Shown piece after piece: positions 11,123-23,181 of a DNA stretch of 64,000 bases. The notes beneath the pieces are model-generated. The model saw nothing but the letters and a program-made list of their open reading frames with translations. It was not told where the DNA came from and made no database searches. Origin of the DNA: Argentina anserina. Taxonomy: Eukaryota; Streptophyta; Magnoliopsida; Rosales; Rosaceae. Made by a program: the position numbers and the translations under genes. Each line of letters begins with the position of its first letter. Positions within the stretch are counted from its first letter, which is position 1. The DNA is taken from assembly GCF_933775445.1 (NCBI RefSeq), contig NC_065877.1, positions 15,500,001 to 15,564,000 of the forward strand, written 5' to 3'.

Positions 11123-13420
11123 TTATAAATGATCTGCAATCACACAGAGATCAAATCTATCATGACAGTTCACTTTTATTTGAGTCTTCAAGATATTCAA
11201 CTTCTCATAAATTTCATCGCTTCTTGGATGGTTCAGATCACTTGCCACAAAATAATGGAACTTATTGTCTACTTCAATCCAGCTGCAACCTGCTTCTTTG
11301 TTTACTTGCAAGTCATTCATAACAGTTCTAACTTTTGCAGCCTCTTCAAACAATCCTGCCCTAGCATACATATTAGAGACAAGTATATATGACCCAGCCT
11401 CATCAGCTTCCAACTCAAGCAGACGCGTTGAAGCTAAAATGCCAAAATCCAAATTCCCATATAACATGCAGACATTGACTAAAGTTCTCCAAAGCATTGC
11501 TGAGTCTGGAAATGGACTTGTGTTGATGAAATCGATGGCTTCTGAAAATTTCCCAGCCCGACCCAAAAGATCGACCATGCACCCAAAGTGCTCAATCACG
11601 GACCTAGTCCCGTATTTTTGCTCCATTTCGTTGAACAAGCATAACCCAGTTTCCCATAATCCGGAGTAACTGCAAGCTTGAAGAATAGCCAACAACGTGA
11701 ATCCATCAGGGGTAAAACCTTCTTCCTTCATATTTTCAAACAGGGAAAGTGATCTGGTGCTATCTCCATGAAGAGCATATGCTGATATTATGGCATTCCA
11801 GGTTATACAATTACGACTGGTCATACCATTGAACATCTGAAAAGCTTCTTCAATGCTACCACATTTGGCATACATGGTAATTATAGCATTACCTACAGTG
11901 GAATCAGCTTCAAGTCCAGCTTTAATAGTGTAGGAATGAAGACTCTTTCCTATAACCAAAGTGGCTTCCTCAGCAGACAAGCTAAGGAGCCGCGAAAAGG
12001 TTATGAAATCTGGACTTATGCCAGCATATCTTGATTGATTAAACAAGACAATGGCATCCTCTTCAACATGTATATGCGATTCCACGAATCCAGCTAGAAC
12101 CGCATTGATTGATGCAGTATTTTTACCTGAAAGACCATCAAAAACCAGTCTTGCAGATTGAACGTTACCACATTTGGCATATAAATCTATCAGAGCGGTC
12201 CCAACATGCACACCAGAGTCATAACCAAGTTTTGTAACAAATGCGTGAATTTGACGTCCCAATTCCAGATTTCTGCACTCTGAGCAGGCATCAAGAACAG
12301 GACATAAAATACTAGGATCACAATGAATGCCCAGATCAAGTACTTTCAAGAAAACATTTAGAGCCTTGTCAATATGGCCATTGTTGACGTACATTGACAA
12401 AACTGCTGTCCAAGAGATCAAGTTCCTCTCATCCAGTGCATAGAACATTCTCTCGGCCTCTTCAATCATCCCATGCCTCCCATACATTGTTATAACTGCA
12501 TTTCCAACAGAAGTTTCACAGATAACACCATACTTCACAGCGAGTCCATGTAATTGCCGGCCCCCGTGCACACGCACATCTCCACTGCATGCACTGATTG
12601 AATTAGTAAATGTATAGTCATTTGGATCAATACCAGAACTCAAAAGATCAATAAACACCCCAATTGCTTTCCCCCCACGGCTGGCCCTCCCATACTCTAA
12701 AATCATATAATTCAAACACTGCACATCCCTGTAATCCATGTCATTGAACACTTTCTCCGCGTTGTCCAAGCAGTCACTTCTAGAGTACATCGACACCAGC
12801 GATGTCGCGACAAACACATTGTCCTGCAGCCCGCTTTTCACAACAAAACCATGAACCTGTTCCCCGCCTCTCCGCTCTTCTAGCGAACCACACGCCTCTA
12901 AAATCACAGAGCAAGTATGCTCATTAAACCTCTCCCCTCCCCGAAACATGTCCCCTGCAGCTCGAAAAAGCGACGCATAATCGCCAACCCCAGAATACCC
13001 CTTCAAGAGAGTAGTCCACGTAATCGTGTTTCTCAGAGGCATTTCATCGAACACCTTTTGTGCATCCCCCAATCTCCTGAGTTTCGAGTACAAGTTGAGG
13101 AGATTGTTGCCTTGGAATGCGTCGGTGTCGCTTGGGGACCTGGATTTGAGCAAGAAGGCATGGATGGCCTGGCCCAGCGTGAGATTTTTGGACCCAATTG
13201 AGAACTGGAGGAGCTGAGGCCAGTCATTGAAGAGAAGATTGTGTTGCGAAGAGGGTGGAAGAGTGGAGTTGGGGGAAAAATGGAGCGACGTGGGTTTTGG
13301 TTTTTGGGTTGATGTGGCGGTGACAGAAGAGGACTTGGTGGAGCTGCTGTGGAATGGAGGGAAGGGTCGTTGAGGTACGTAAAGAGCGGGAAGAAAGGAG
13401 CTGGGGAGAAGGGTATCCAT
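11123..13420 (-). CDS. PLS-class pentatricopeptide repeat protein with E/E+ domain
   Basis: PPR proteins bind organelle RNA, one repeat per base; those of the PLS class with E domains mostly specify sites for C-to-U editing. This intronless gene codes 765 residues. The first 55 residues are rich in Ser, Thr and Pro with few acidic residues, which fits a plastid or mitochondrial transit peptide. From about residue 70 to 640, repeats of 31-36 residues follow one another, with diagnostic words such as NNLLNLYSKLRRLGDAQKVF, NAVITMYGRHGMIEEAERMF, TALIDLYAKCGNVQSARLVF and NAIITMYAKCGSIEEAFQMF. The tail LWRTLVNVCMLYGNLDFGIL ... GCSWIEVDNKFHYFVASDL is the E and E+ region. The protein stops soon after IYEKL, without a DYW deaminase domain, so if it edits it must recruit a deaminase in trans. 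The target RNA cannot be read from this sequence. The frame is intact and lack of introns is typical. Confidence 0.95.
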   Translation of the reverse strand: MDTLLPSSFLPALYVPQRPFPPFHSSSTKSSSVTATSTQKPKPTSLHFSPNSTLPPSSQHNLLFNDWPQLLQFSIGSKNLTLGQAIHAFLLKSRSPSDTDAFQGNNLLNLYSKLRRLGDAQKVFDEMPLRNTITWTTLLKGYSGVGDYASLFRAAGDMFRGGERFNEHTCSVILEACGSLEERRGGEQVHGFVVKSGLQDNVFVATSLVSMYSRSDCLDNAEKVFNDMDYRDVQCLNYMILEYGRASRGGKAIGVFIDLLSSGIDPNDYTFTNSISACSGDVRVHGGRQLHGLAVKYGVICETSVGNAVITMYGRHGMIEEAERMFYALDERNLISWTAVLSMYVNNGHIDKALNVFLKVLDLGIHCDPSILCPVLDACSECRNLELGRQIHAFVTKLGYDSGVHVGTALIDLYAKCGNVQSARLVFDGLSGKNTASINAVLAGFVESHIHVEEDAIVLFNQSRYAGISPDFITFSRLLSLSAEEATLVIGKSLHSYTIKAGLEADSTVGNAIITMYAKCGSIEEAFQMFNGMTSRNCITWNAIISAYALHGDSTRSLSLFENMKEEGFTPDGFTLLAILQACSYSGLWETGLCLFNEMEQKYGTRSVIEHFGCMVDLLGRAGKFSEAIDFINTSPFPDSAMLWRTLVNVCMLYGNLDFGILASTRLLELEADEAGSYILVSNMYARAGLFEEAAKVRTVMNDLQVNKEAGCSWIEVDNKFHYFVASDLNHPRSDEIYEKLNILKTQIKVNCHDRFDLCVIADHL

Positions 13421-14190
13421 GGAAATTTATCTTTGACAGTTCCAATTATAAACGGGAAGATGACCAGCTAGTGTAAAGATACAATTATTTTAGGATTTCA
13501 TTTTTTTTCTTTTTTTATAAATGGAATCGAATTGACCGTACTACTGTATGTCAATTGTCAAGCGAGTGTCCAAGCAAATTTTCATTTACAATACCCGCAT
13601 CACAAGAGGCATTCGAAAAACTAGGAAACTACAAAATTCAAACTTCCTAAAAACTCATTATACGAAAATCTAATGTCTATACAAACTAATTAAAACTAGA
13701 AACCAATAAACCTATAAACCCTTATAAAAACTATGTAGTGTGGCCCAGTACCATTTGGTCTAGTAGTATCAGTTTTCCCTTTGTAAGTGGGACGTCATGA
13801 GGTTGTCGTATCTGAATTTTTGTTTGATAAAAAAAACTATGTAACGTGGATATGGCAAAAAAAAAAGGTATATATGTATTGTGCCCGTATCATATACAAA
13901 TATGGTCCGGATACACTGCATATATGTATTCTTGACTAAAAAAACGTATCTTAACCATGTAGTGCAAACTTGAACCAACAGATACACCTCGGGTACAGTT
14001 TGGGTAAAATTTTCATTTTGGTATTAAACTTATTATATTTAGAACTTATTATCTTCTATTTTGCTTGAACTTGTTAAGAATTTATTTTACGAGCTTAAGT
14101 TTATTGTAAATGACACAATCCACCCTAAATATTACCCTGATATCTAGAGTAAGTAGTGCAGTGACCACTATCAAATAAGGTATACTAAAA
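13421..14190. other. Intergenic region upstream of the PPR gene
   Basis: AT-rich sequence containing the promoter side of the minus-strand PPR gene. No gene or clear repeat seen. Confidence 0.3.
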
Positions 14191-14199
14191 TTTCGGCAT

Positions 14200-15640
14200 A
14201 GTCTTTTTTAAAAGTAGCCAACCCTACCTACGAAAAACAACAAATTAACTCAAACAAAATCTCAAACTCCAACAACAGTTACACAATTAAATCCAAATTC
14301 TTCAAACAACATAAAAGAATAATCTCAAGGTATTTACAGCAACTAACCAAAAATTTAAATACAAAGACTCGTAGGTTAAACATGTAACCTAGAATCTAGG
14401 GACGACATAGTGGCTGAGTCTCAGCTGCTACTACAGGATCAACTAGCTTGCATCTGGGCATTTGAAATCAAAGAGCCCAAGGAAAGTATTCAAAAATGTC
14501 AGGGTGAGTGGACAAAAACCCAAATATTGAGTAAAATAAAAATATATAAAATATTTTCCCGAAACCGATACATGCAAGTCTTATTAAAATACATTTAGTA
14601 ACAATAACCAATTTCGTGTAAAAAAAGACTAGTCCCCGCCAGTCAAAATGATATCAAAATAATTAGAAAGTGGACTAGCTCCGCTAATCCAAGAAAAAAA
14701 AATATCAAATATGCGAACTAACAAAAATTACTAACTACCAACTCACGTTTCTCAAAACAGCATCGATCAAAATAATAATATAGTAGAACTAAACTCCATA
14801 CACATGTCAGTCACATCACTCACAAAAATAAATACAAGACTACCTCAACACTCCTACGCTTTGCCAGTGTATCATATCTCTCCTCGGATCTATATCTGAG
14901 GTCCACTAGTACATCCCATCTCTTCTAGCGACTTAGTAACATCTATAACACTGTCGGTACACCCCTTCTATTCCGGTTATATATTCTAAAGAGACCATAG
15001 TTCATCCCCTCTCTTCTCATGTCTCATCACTCACACAAAGTATTTGACATAAACCCCTTAAAATAGCCCCGAGTCTCACTCAAAAACAAATAACTAAACA
15101 CTCTTTTCAAACTCAATAACAAGCCACCATAACCAACCAAAATAATTAACCAACATCACCTGAGCCAACAAACAAGACAACACACAACTATCAATTTATC
15201 CACACACGTCTCATAACGAATAACACATCACCAACACCAACACAAAAAGATTAACATATAATTTCTAAAAATAGAACTGCATGCAATTATATTTAAAACA
15301 AAATCCACTCACAAAGTATAGCTAGTAGCGTCCAATGACGAATCCTCGTCAAAAGAAGTGTATGTGCGTCATCTTGGATCAAGTGACAATACGTTAACAC
15401 TAATTTAACAATACACAATACATGTAACGATATTAACATATTCGACTTAGAAATCTTCCAACTAATTCATACAATAGCCAAAATCAACAAATTATATATC
15501 GTTAGAGTCGTATCGACAAATGCAACTCAATGAAGCAATCCATTGCTCTAAATACAACTGGATGTGTCGCTTGAGTGGCTGTATGTGGGCCCTATGCGCC
15601 ACCACCTCCAACTACTCCAAAACCACTCGACTCCAACATA
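14200..15640. mobile_element. A/C-rich non-coding LTR-retrotransposon-like segment
   Basis: The plus strand is strongly depleted in G over more than 1.2 kb and has no coding frame. Short hairpin-like words recur (CCTCGGATCTATATCTGAGG at about 14883, GTCGGTACACCCCTTCTATT at about 14954). Composition and organisation resemble the segment at 17465-19703. Long, repeat-rich, non-coding LTRs of plant Gypsy elements look like this. Assignment to that class is inference, and neither end is defined. Confidence 0.35.
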
Positions 15641-16089
15641 AAAGTTTTAGATCATAAGGTACTAAGCATTTTTAATACCTATAACAAATCCCAGATCATA
15701 AAACGATGTTCCAAATCGGAATAGCATCTCGAATCCAAAATCGTGGTGTAGCCCAAAATCGGTCGAATCAATCACAGAGGAAGGAGGAACGTTGAATTGA
15801 GGCAGTCTCGAACTTCGAAATCGTTGGAAAAGCTCGCACTGAGGCAATGAATTTTTGTAGGAATTTATGAATTTTGTTGTGTCGTGTACAACGGTTGGTG
15901 TGACTCGTGGCTTAGCTCAAACGATGGAGGATGTCGAGCTGGTCATATTAGTAGGTGGCTCGAGCCGCGGTGTCGTCAGACGGCAGAGATTGACACCAGA
16001 GAAGATTTCTGGGTCGGGGATGAATAGTGGCATGAACAATTTGAGATTTTGGAATTTTTTTCTCCTTTAAACAACCTATTTTACTATTT

Positions 16090-16332
16090 CCAAAAAAAAC
16101 CCCAATGCCCTTTTTGAATCGTAACTTTTTCATATGAATTCCAATTTAGGCGTGTCACGTGTCTACGAACTCATATTGACTAGCTCTAAAACATCCGTAC
16201 ATGAAATTTTCTTGAAATACTTATGTATCGAAAAGTCAAATTTTAGAGTCGCTATACTTAGCATGACTCTCGATACGAGTAAAATGTACAAGTAAAAACC
16301 GTAATGAAAGGTACAAGGTTCGGGTCATAAAA
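16090..16332 (-). mobile_element. LTR fragment, inverted relative of the 19709 solo LTR
   Basis: Read on the minus strand from 16328, the sequence gives GACCCGAACCTTGTACC, then TTTTACTCGTAT, CTAAGTATAG and ATATGAGTTCGTAGACACG. The same words in the same order occur on the plus strand of the solo LTR starting at 19709. The boundary near 16332 matches the LTR start of that copy. The other end is not clear, so this is probably a decayed or partial LTR in opposite orientation. Confidence 0.6.
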
Positions 16333-16333
16333 G

Positions 16334-17464
16334 TAAAATTGATGGGATTTTATGTATTTTAATTTCTGTTTTTAATCAAATTCTGAAATATATATATACA
16401 CTAGCCTTCTTACACGCGTGATCTGCCTGCAGAAGGGCCGCGCTCACGCGTGCGTTTATTAATTTCTCGAAAAATATGTTGAACATATAAAAAAACAAAA
16501 TATCGTAGAGGAGTTATATATAGGTAGAGGTAGTGGACATAAATTTCTCCCACATCTAATTTTTTTTTCTTATTTAATTTACTAGTCTAACCATTATCAA
16601 TTATAATTTATAGTTTTAGAACTTTAAAATAATGAGTAAATATAAAATTTCTTGGTTGGGCGGTCACGTATGGCAAATTAACTTAATATATAAAAGATAT
16701 ATTATTTTACAAAATATATCTAAAACGTATCCATATAGCGTTTTTTTTTTGAGAAAAAATATATCCCATGTCATACCGTACTCATATCCGTATTCTGTAC
16801 TCGTACTAATGCATCACTGAAGAAAAGTACCAAAACACTTTGATTTAATGAACATAGACCCAAAAATGTACATATCCATCAAAGTGTAAGGCACTAACCT
16901 TTCAATAAAGTTTAGAGGGGATCCTCATCCAGCCAATGAAGACCTAATTCAAAGCCCAAATTAACACAAGCCAAAAGTTAGAAGATGAAAAGTTGGTTGT
17001 GCATCAATATATAATAGCCCAAACCCAAAAATCCGACTTCTCATAATTTTCCATGGAAATTGTTTCTTAAACTCTAGATGATAGATTATTCCATTAAACC
17101 TCTTACGTGTATTGGAGTGTCTTGAATTGATAATCTTTTATGTCTATTGTCGCTTTTCTTAAATAATGAAACAATAACATGAATTTAATGCCATATTTGT
17201 ATAGTTTGTGGTTTTTGTTGTAGGAGATATACACTCCGTAATATCCTAGTGTATCTTGTTCTAATTAGTATATAATAGTCTAGATAAAGAAAGATATATA
17301 ATTCATGATTCTACGGGATACTTGATGTAATACCCATATAAAGGTTTTCTTATCCATCTTTATTTTTTATGCTTCTCCTTATTCTCATGCGTATTACATT
17401 GTCCTGAAATAATTTTCAGGTTTTAGGACATTATTAGTTTCTTATGCACCGACAACTGGTCAGT
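16334..17464. other. AT-rich intergenic region
   Basis: No gene, RNA gene or recognisable element boundary seen. It contains a short AT stretch at about 16387-16398 and several poly(T) runs. Confidence 0.3.
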
Positions 17465-19703
17465 TGTAACATCCCTAAATTATGAACAATGAAATTTTAA
17501 ATTTAGAATGCTAACACTCTAAAATTACTTCAATGCAATTGAAATTACTTTACAGATGTTGTATATCAATCCTGAGTTTAAACATTCAACTCAGTTTACA
17601 AAAAGGATTACAACTCACAATTACAACAAGTAAATGTACAGTTTATAGTTCCTCTTAACTCTTCAAAACAAGAAAGATAAACAGTTACAATACAACTAAC
17701 TATTGCCCAGCTGCTCAATCCTCTGATGGTAGCTATGTATTACCTGCAGCACTACCCCCTGGACCATTGATTACTACACCGGAATTGCAAACACAAACCC
17801 AATCAGCTTCACAACTGGTATGAGTAAACTAAACATGAATACTCTCCAAATATACAATAACAGTTTAGAACAACATAACTTAACTGAACACAATAGTAAT
17901 GTTTATCGTCAACATTTATCACATGACAACAACATCAATAATATATATCACAACATCATCATCATATTTCTCAAGACAATATTATCATATATCTCACAAC
18001 AATACCAACTCACGCACACCATTTATGGGTTACTACGACACTCACATCACACCCATAAAAATAACTAAGTCCGAAGACCATAAAGCATATCACCGAGTCC
18101 GAAGACCAGAAAACACATCACCAAGTCTGAAAACCAGAATTGCATTTTAACATAACTCAAATGTTAAAACTAGATGTACAATATATCAATCAAACCTATG
18201 ATATATTGTAATACACTAACCAACCCACACAGCACAACCACACCCACGCACGCAAGGAAAATAAAGAAAACAAATAGCACATCCTTCATGAAAGCATAAT
18301 TCAGGAATTCACGAAACAAATAAATAGGAATATACAATAGGTATAATCTCTGCATAAAATTTAGTTCAAGAGATTACACTTACAAAAGAAAACATAGGAG
18401 AAGGGTAATGATTCCTGCATAATAACGTAGTTCAGGAATTCACCCTATAGAAGACAAACACAGAAGAATTAATAGTGATTCATGTATAAAAGCGTAGTTC
18501 AGAAAATTACTTAAACATATAAATAAGAAATAAGAAGCTGACATCGTACACATCCAATGACATCAACTACAAGCTACCCAAAAATTAACATAACCCCTAA
18601 CCATCAACATTTTGAAACTATTTTAATAAAATCTCATTTTACTTACCCACGAACCGTTGTCGATCAAGTCCATATATTAAAAAAACATATTTAAAAGTTG
18701 ATTTTTGAATGGTTAATAATCATAGGACTATGCTAACCCAAATAAGACAACATCACCAAATTAATCACATCCACATACAAATCCACTTTACCGGGAGACA
18801 CGTTTTCCTATCCTCCCGATCACTTCCTCCACAATCATCAAACAATTTCTTTTTAGCCGCTCCAAGGCAAAACGACTTGACACACGCCACATGCCACTTG
18901 GGCAACATCACACAAACACACTATCGCCGGAAGATACATTTTATTCCCTTCCAGCCAAATAACACACAGACAATCACAATATCAACAATATATGCCGGAA
19001 GGTACATTTTCTTCCCTTTCGGCCAACCCAAGCAAACAACACTTCAACTATACCGAGAGGTATATTTTATTCTCCTTCGGTCTCATCCTCTATATAATAT
19101 AATCCAACAAAATCACACAATATCTCAAAACTATGGACATAACAACATAAACTTGCAACTTAATAATGCAATAATAAATATAATTGAAGCAAATATATGT
19201 GCACTAAGTTTACCATTTAAATGCACATATACTTATCTCCATTTATATTCACAATCACACTACAATAATTAAAACATTCATTCTTACTTAAATAAGCGTA
19301 CGTAATTAACTTAGTCGCCGCTAAGGGTGACGTTGAAAAAGGTGAGGTTTACTCACTTTATTGCTTGCTCTAATTTCTAGTTCACCAAATACGAAAACTT
19401 GTTTCCACCTCAAACACCCAAGTAACAAGAAAATCACTTAGTAAGGCATAACCTCAAGGTTTAACTAATTTAACTCCAAAGAATATTCTAACTATTCCAA
19501 CGAGCATGGTACTCTTTCTCTCTCTCTCTACCACCATAAGCACTCAGAATCCCTTAAGAAACTTCCAAACTCACTAATACTAACATCCCACTCCCTCATT
19601 TCCTCACAAGCTCCAAATCACTCAAAGATCAAACCTTTAACAACAACTAACTTACTCAAGAATTAACCTAACACGGTTGACTTGATATTAAGCTATTGTA
19701 AGA
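17465..19703. mobile_element. Gypsy-type LTR-like segment, A/C-rich, with degenerate hairpin repeats
   Basis: The segment opens TGTAACATCCCTAAATT, which resembles the TGTAACaCCC start of many plant Gypsy (Tekay-like) LTRs. The plus strand is strongly depleted in G. Three tandem copies of an ACCGAGTCCGAAGACCA-like unit lie at 18068-18140. Three units of a CATAAaA..TAGTTCAgGAATT repeat of about 65 bp lie at 18290-18510. Four hairpin-forming GCCGGAAGGTACATTTT-like units lie at 18790-19085. There are no gag or pol frames. The end at about 19703 adjoins an inserted solo LTR, and the same host repeat continues after it at 20197. Confidence 0.45.
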
Positions 19704-19708
19704 CTATT

Positions 19709-20191
19709 TGACACGACCCGAACCTTGTTCAATTCCTCACAGTTTCACCTTTATCATTTACTCGTATTGAAAATTCTAAGTATAGAGACTAAAAAAGTTG
19801 ACATGTAATTCGTATGTTATTTGTAAAAAACTTCATTCACAAAAGTTGTAGAACTTGTCGATATGAGTTCGTAGACACGCGGTATGTTTAAAGCGGTTAC
19901 CGTATGTAAGAGTTGTTAGTGACCAAAATTAAGTGTCGAAATTGAATTAAAGTTTATGTAAGGGCAATGTAGTAATTTCATAAGGCACCATATACTTTTA
20001 AAACCCTCTCTCTTTTCTTTCGGCCACACTTTTTCCTCTCTTCCCTCACACAATTAGAGGGAGGCCAAGTTGAACAACCCGGATCATTCCCAAAAACTCA
20101 GCCGCCGCCACCACTTCTCTTGCCGGCGTATGTTTCATATTGACTTCACCATGAAAATTACTTCTGAGTAATTTGGGGGTGGGGTGTTTCA
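19709..20191 (+). mobile_element. Solo LTR of a Gypsy-type retrotransposon
   Basis: The 483-bp element starts TGACACGACCCGAACC and ends GGGGTGGGGTGTTTCA, so it has TG...CA ends with inverted CCC/GGG tips. CTATT lies directly outside both ends (19704-19708 and 20192-20196), a perfect 5-bp target-site duplication. It has no internal region, so it arose by recombination between two LTRs. An independent check is that, when it is removed, the flanks join to match a related sequence at about 56930-57030. An inverted relative lies at 16090-16332. Confidence 0.85.
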
Positions 20192-20309
20192 CTATTGACT
20201 CAGATCTTTACATGTCGAGCCTTGGTTTGGGCTTATAGAAAAATAGGTATCAAGAATATCTAATATTGAAGCCTCTTTTAGAGATGACAATCAATGAGTT
20301 ATGTAAAAA

Positions 20310-20375
20310 CAATCTCTATAGTTGTCTTAAGATTGTAAATAAAATCTCTATAATTGTCTTAAGATTGTAAATAAA
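20310..20375. repeat. Tandem duplication, about 32-bp unit
   Basis: TCTCTATAGTTGTCTTAAGA with the following TTGTAAATAAAA occurs twice in succession with one substitution. No function seen. Confidence 0.8.
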
Positions 20376-22287
20376 ATGGGGCGATATTACAATATATAAA
20401 TAATAAATTAAATTCTAAAATAAAGATAAATTAGAAATAACTATGCAGGAACAAAAATTCAGGATTAAGAAACTGAAAATAATAACTCATCAACCAATAC
20501 CAAACGAATATAAGGAAAAGTCGAGTCGTATGTGATACCACGTTGTTCTTAAGACTATTATGTCGCCTCTACTGGTGCAAAGACTCAATGATGCTAGTCT
20601 CTCAGGATACAACGACTTGCAAATCCTTGAACAAGAGAACAAATTTGAGAGAGAGATGAGTGTTAGAGAGATGTTCTCTGATTGAATCTATTTAAAATTG
20701 TGTTTCTGAATGAAGAAATATGTCGCTATTTATAAAGATAAAAAATTATCACTAAATGAATTGTCATGAATTTAGAAATGAATTTCTTATCAAAAGTTCC
20801 GACGGTTATGTAATGAATTTCATATGTTACGACTACTACCTTAATGAATTTCATTTCGTACGTTACGACTGTTACACAATCAATTCGACGGTTACATAAC
20901 TCAATCTCATTAAATTTGTCGTTACATAATGGTATTGACTCTGACGTTATAAAATCAAAGTGGTTAAGTCGTCACACATTCCAGAATTCAAATAGTTTTC
21001 ACGTTTATAGTGACAATTTTTTATTCACACTAAAACCAATTTAACCAGATAAATATACGTTTTGTAGCTCTTAATACCAGAGAATACAAGTTCATATTTA
21101 TCATTACAAATTTAAGTGCGTCTACTTAAATTTCTTTAATTAAATTGGTTTAAAATAAATAGTAAAATTCACTATTTTTCCAACAAGTTATATGACAAAG
21201 ATGTCATGATCACACTCCTCATGACACTCATTTATGGGATTTTGAAGGTCGAGTGGCCAGCTACTTATCCAGATTTTGTTCTATGTGTCATTAAAGAGTC
21301 GAAAAAGTGATAGTTAGCGGGAATAATATGTTTATATTCAAATTTCTAAGTGAATGGGTCTTTGATTGCCTAAGGGGAGAAATTACTCGGCATAATATCA
21401 ATGAACGTAAACTAAATTTGTCTATCCATTTAAAACGATATACATCATTTTTTATTATTTCGAGTAGGGACTACTGAACGATACATAAAATGTGCTTGTG
21501 CATGGAACAATGTCAGCATTACATGCTTTCCTCCCACGGATTTATATGACTTACATTTTTTTATTAGTGAAACTTTGGTAAACTTAAAATGCAAAGGCTC
21601 TAGAATGAAGAAAATATCAATATGATTTTTTTTTGAGTAAGTGGGAATCTAGGGTGTCGCTGTGATGACAAAAATCGGAGAATTAGCCGGAAATTTCTTG
21701 AAAATTAATACAAATATTTGCTTTTAAAAATCCAAGCGCGGTTAACCTTGTTAGTAACTGATTAATAGCTCGGGAAATTTTCAGGGTTCCATATTACTGG
21801 GTGATACATAAAATAAACATGTACTTGGAACACTGTCAGCTTTACATACATTCCTCCCACAGATTTATATGACTTGCATTTTTTATCAGTGAAACTTTGG
21901 TAAACTTAATAGCTTGGTAAATTTTCAAGGTTCTATATTTTGCTAAATCTTCGGAAAAGATCTATAGTTTGGTTGTGCCATAATCGTGTTTTTTCTTTTC
22001 TACAAATGTTCGTCTCAATTGCGTATTTCGTCATAGAGGCGAGGTTTTCATAGTTTGTGTTTAGCTTAATAAATGCTAACAAATTGGTTTGCAATAAGCT
22101 GCTATGCGCTTCTGTATAGAAATGGTCATTTACACGTATATCTCATGCATATTAAGTGTTGGTAGTTTCTAATTTAACTTATCATCTAATGAAATGACAT
22201 CTATTATTTAAAAGCAAAAAAACGGAGGGAGTTAGAAATTTGCACTCTCGATTTTACAATACACATTCTAACTTTCTTTTTCTAGTA
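20376..22287. other. Repeat-derived intergenic region
   Basis: No gene seen. Sequence at 21480-21592 is repeated at about 21803-21908 in direct orientation (shared words CCTCCCAC.GATTTATATGA and GTGAAACTTTGGTAAACTTAA). A GGAAATTTTCAGGGTTCCAT word at 21774 also recurs near 21919. The part at 20520-21190, with repeated GTTACGAC and GGTTACATAA words and an end TTTTTCCAACA near 21186, looks like the U3 and end of a decayed Copia-type LTR. That last point is a weak inference. Confidence 0.35.
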
Positions 22288-22305
22288 AATTTAATTGTTG
22301 TCTTT

Positions 22306-23181
22306 TTTGAAGGTAAGTACTGTGGTTTTTAATAAATAAAGAATCAAAGGCCATAATAGATGTCACATACCCCATCGGCTACTTTCTACAAATAAACAAG
22401 AAATTAAGACACTTTCACGACGGTACATAACACATGACTACTCACTTATCACATTCAAGATCAACTTATTCAAACGTTACCTATTCTACACAAATCTAGC
22501 ATAACTAAACACTATAGACATAGGCAACTACAACCAATAATGGAAAGAAGGAGGAGCTGCCAGACCCGGAGACCCAGACCAAGCAAGAAACAACTTATTC
22601 ATCATTGAGCCCAAACCCAGGTTCAAAAGCCTAGGCCTAGGCCCACCCAAGTGCAGCCCAAGAGCCCAACAACTCCTTGATTGCTGACAGAAGTAGATCT
22701 GACGTCTTCCCCTACATCACCGGTGCAACTCCGGCCAGCCTTCGACCCATCGCCAGCCCTGCCCTCCACCACTTTCTGACGGAGGCGAAGCCACCACCAT
22801 CTCCAACGACCAAACCTTCCATCCCTAACCGCAAGTATACGAAGTCCACATCAGGGCTCAAGCCGACCATATCAAGGAAAAATGCCTCTAATCCTCCCCA
22901 CAATGATCAAATCAGCACATAGTAGGCACAAAAAGAAAGGATTTCAACATATGTTTGAGCACACCCACGCCGTAATAAACACGATCAACCCAAAGAGACC
23001 TCCGAGTCGTCGCCAATCGCAAAAACCAATCTCGACGGATGCCTCCACTGCCGTCCAAAATCTGATATGATCCACCATGGACTGGGCGAAGAAGATCGTC
23101 ACTGCCACAACTTGAAATCTCGATCAGTTTCTCTCTAGGGAAAACTCTAGTAGAGAGAAACGTTGACATGATTTTCCTTCT
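22306..23181 (-). mobile_element. Probable non-LTR retroelement insertion with target duplication
   Basis: The segment is richer in G and C than its flanks. Minus-strand reading ends in a TTCTTTATTTATTAAAAACC tail, like retroposed transcripts. AATTTAATTGTTGTCTTT (22288-22305) before it and AATTTAATTTTTGACTTT (23182-23199) after it agree at 16 of 18 positions, which fits an aged target-site duplication. Internal frames are short (63-85 residues) and not recognisable, so it may be a non-autonomous or 5'-leader-only LINE copy. Confidence 0.45.

Noticed and set aside
13033..13445. Open frames of 60-94 residues on both strands over the start of the PPR gene
   Set aside because: They overlap the clear PPR frame, have no motif and come from its codon bias.
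18709..19272. 187-residue frame in the A/C-rich region
   Set aside because: Its composition (His, Asn, Gln, Thr, Ile) mirrors the strand bias, and it spans degenerate hairpin repeats; not a credible protein.
17465..20191. One 2.7-kb solo LTR from TGTAACATCCC to GGGTGTTTCA
   Set aside because: The right end belongs to a separate 483-bp LTR with its own CTATT duplication; the flanks of the larger unit do not match.
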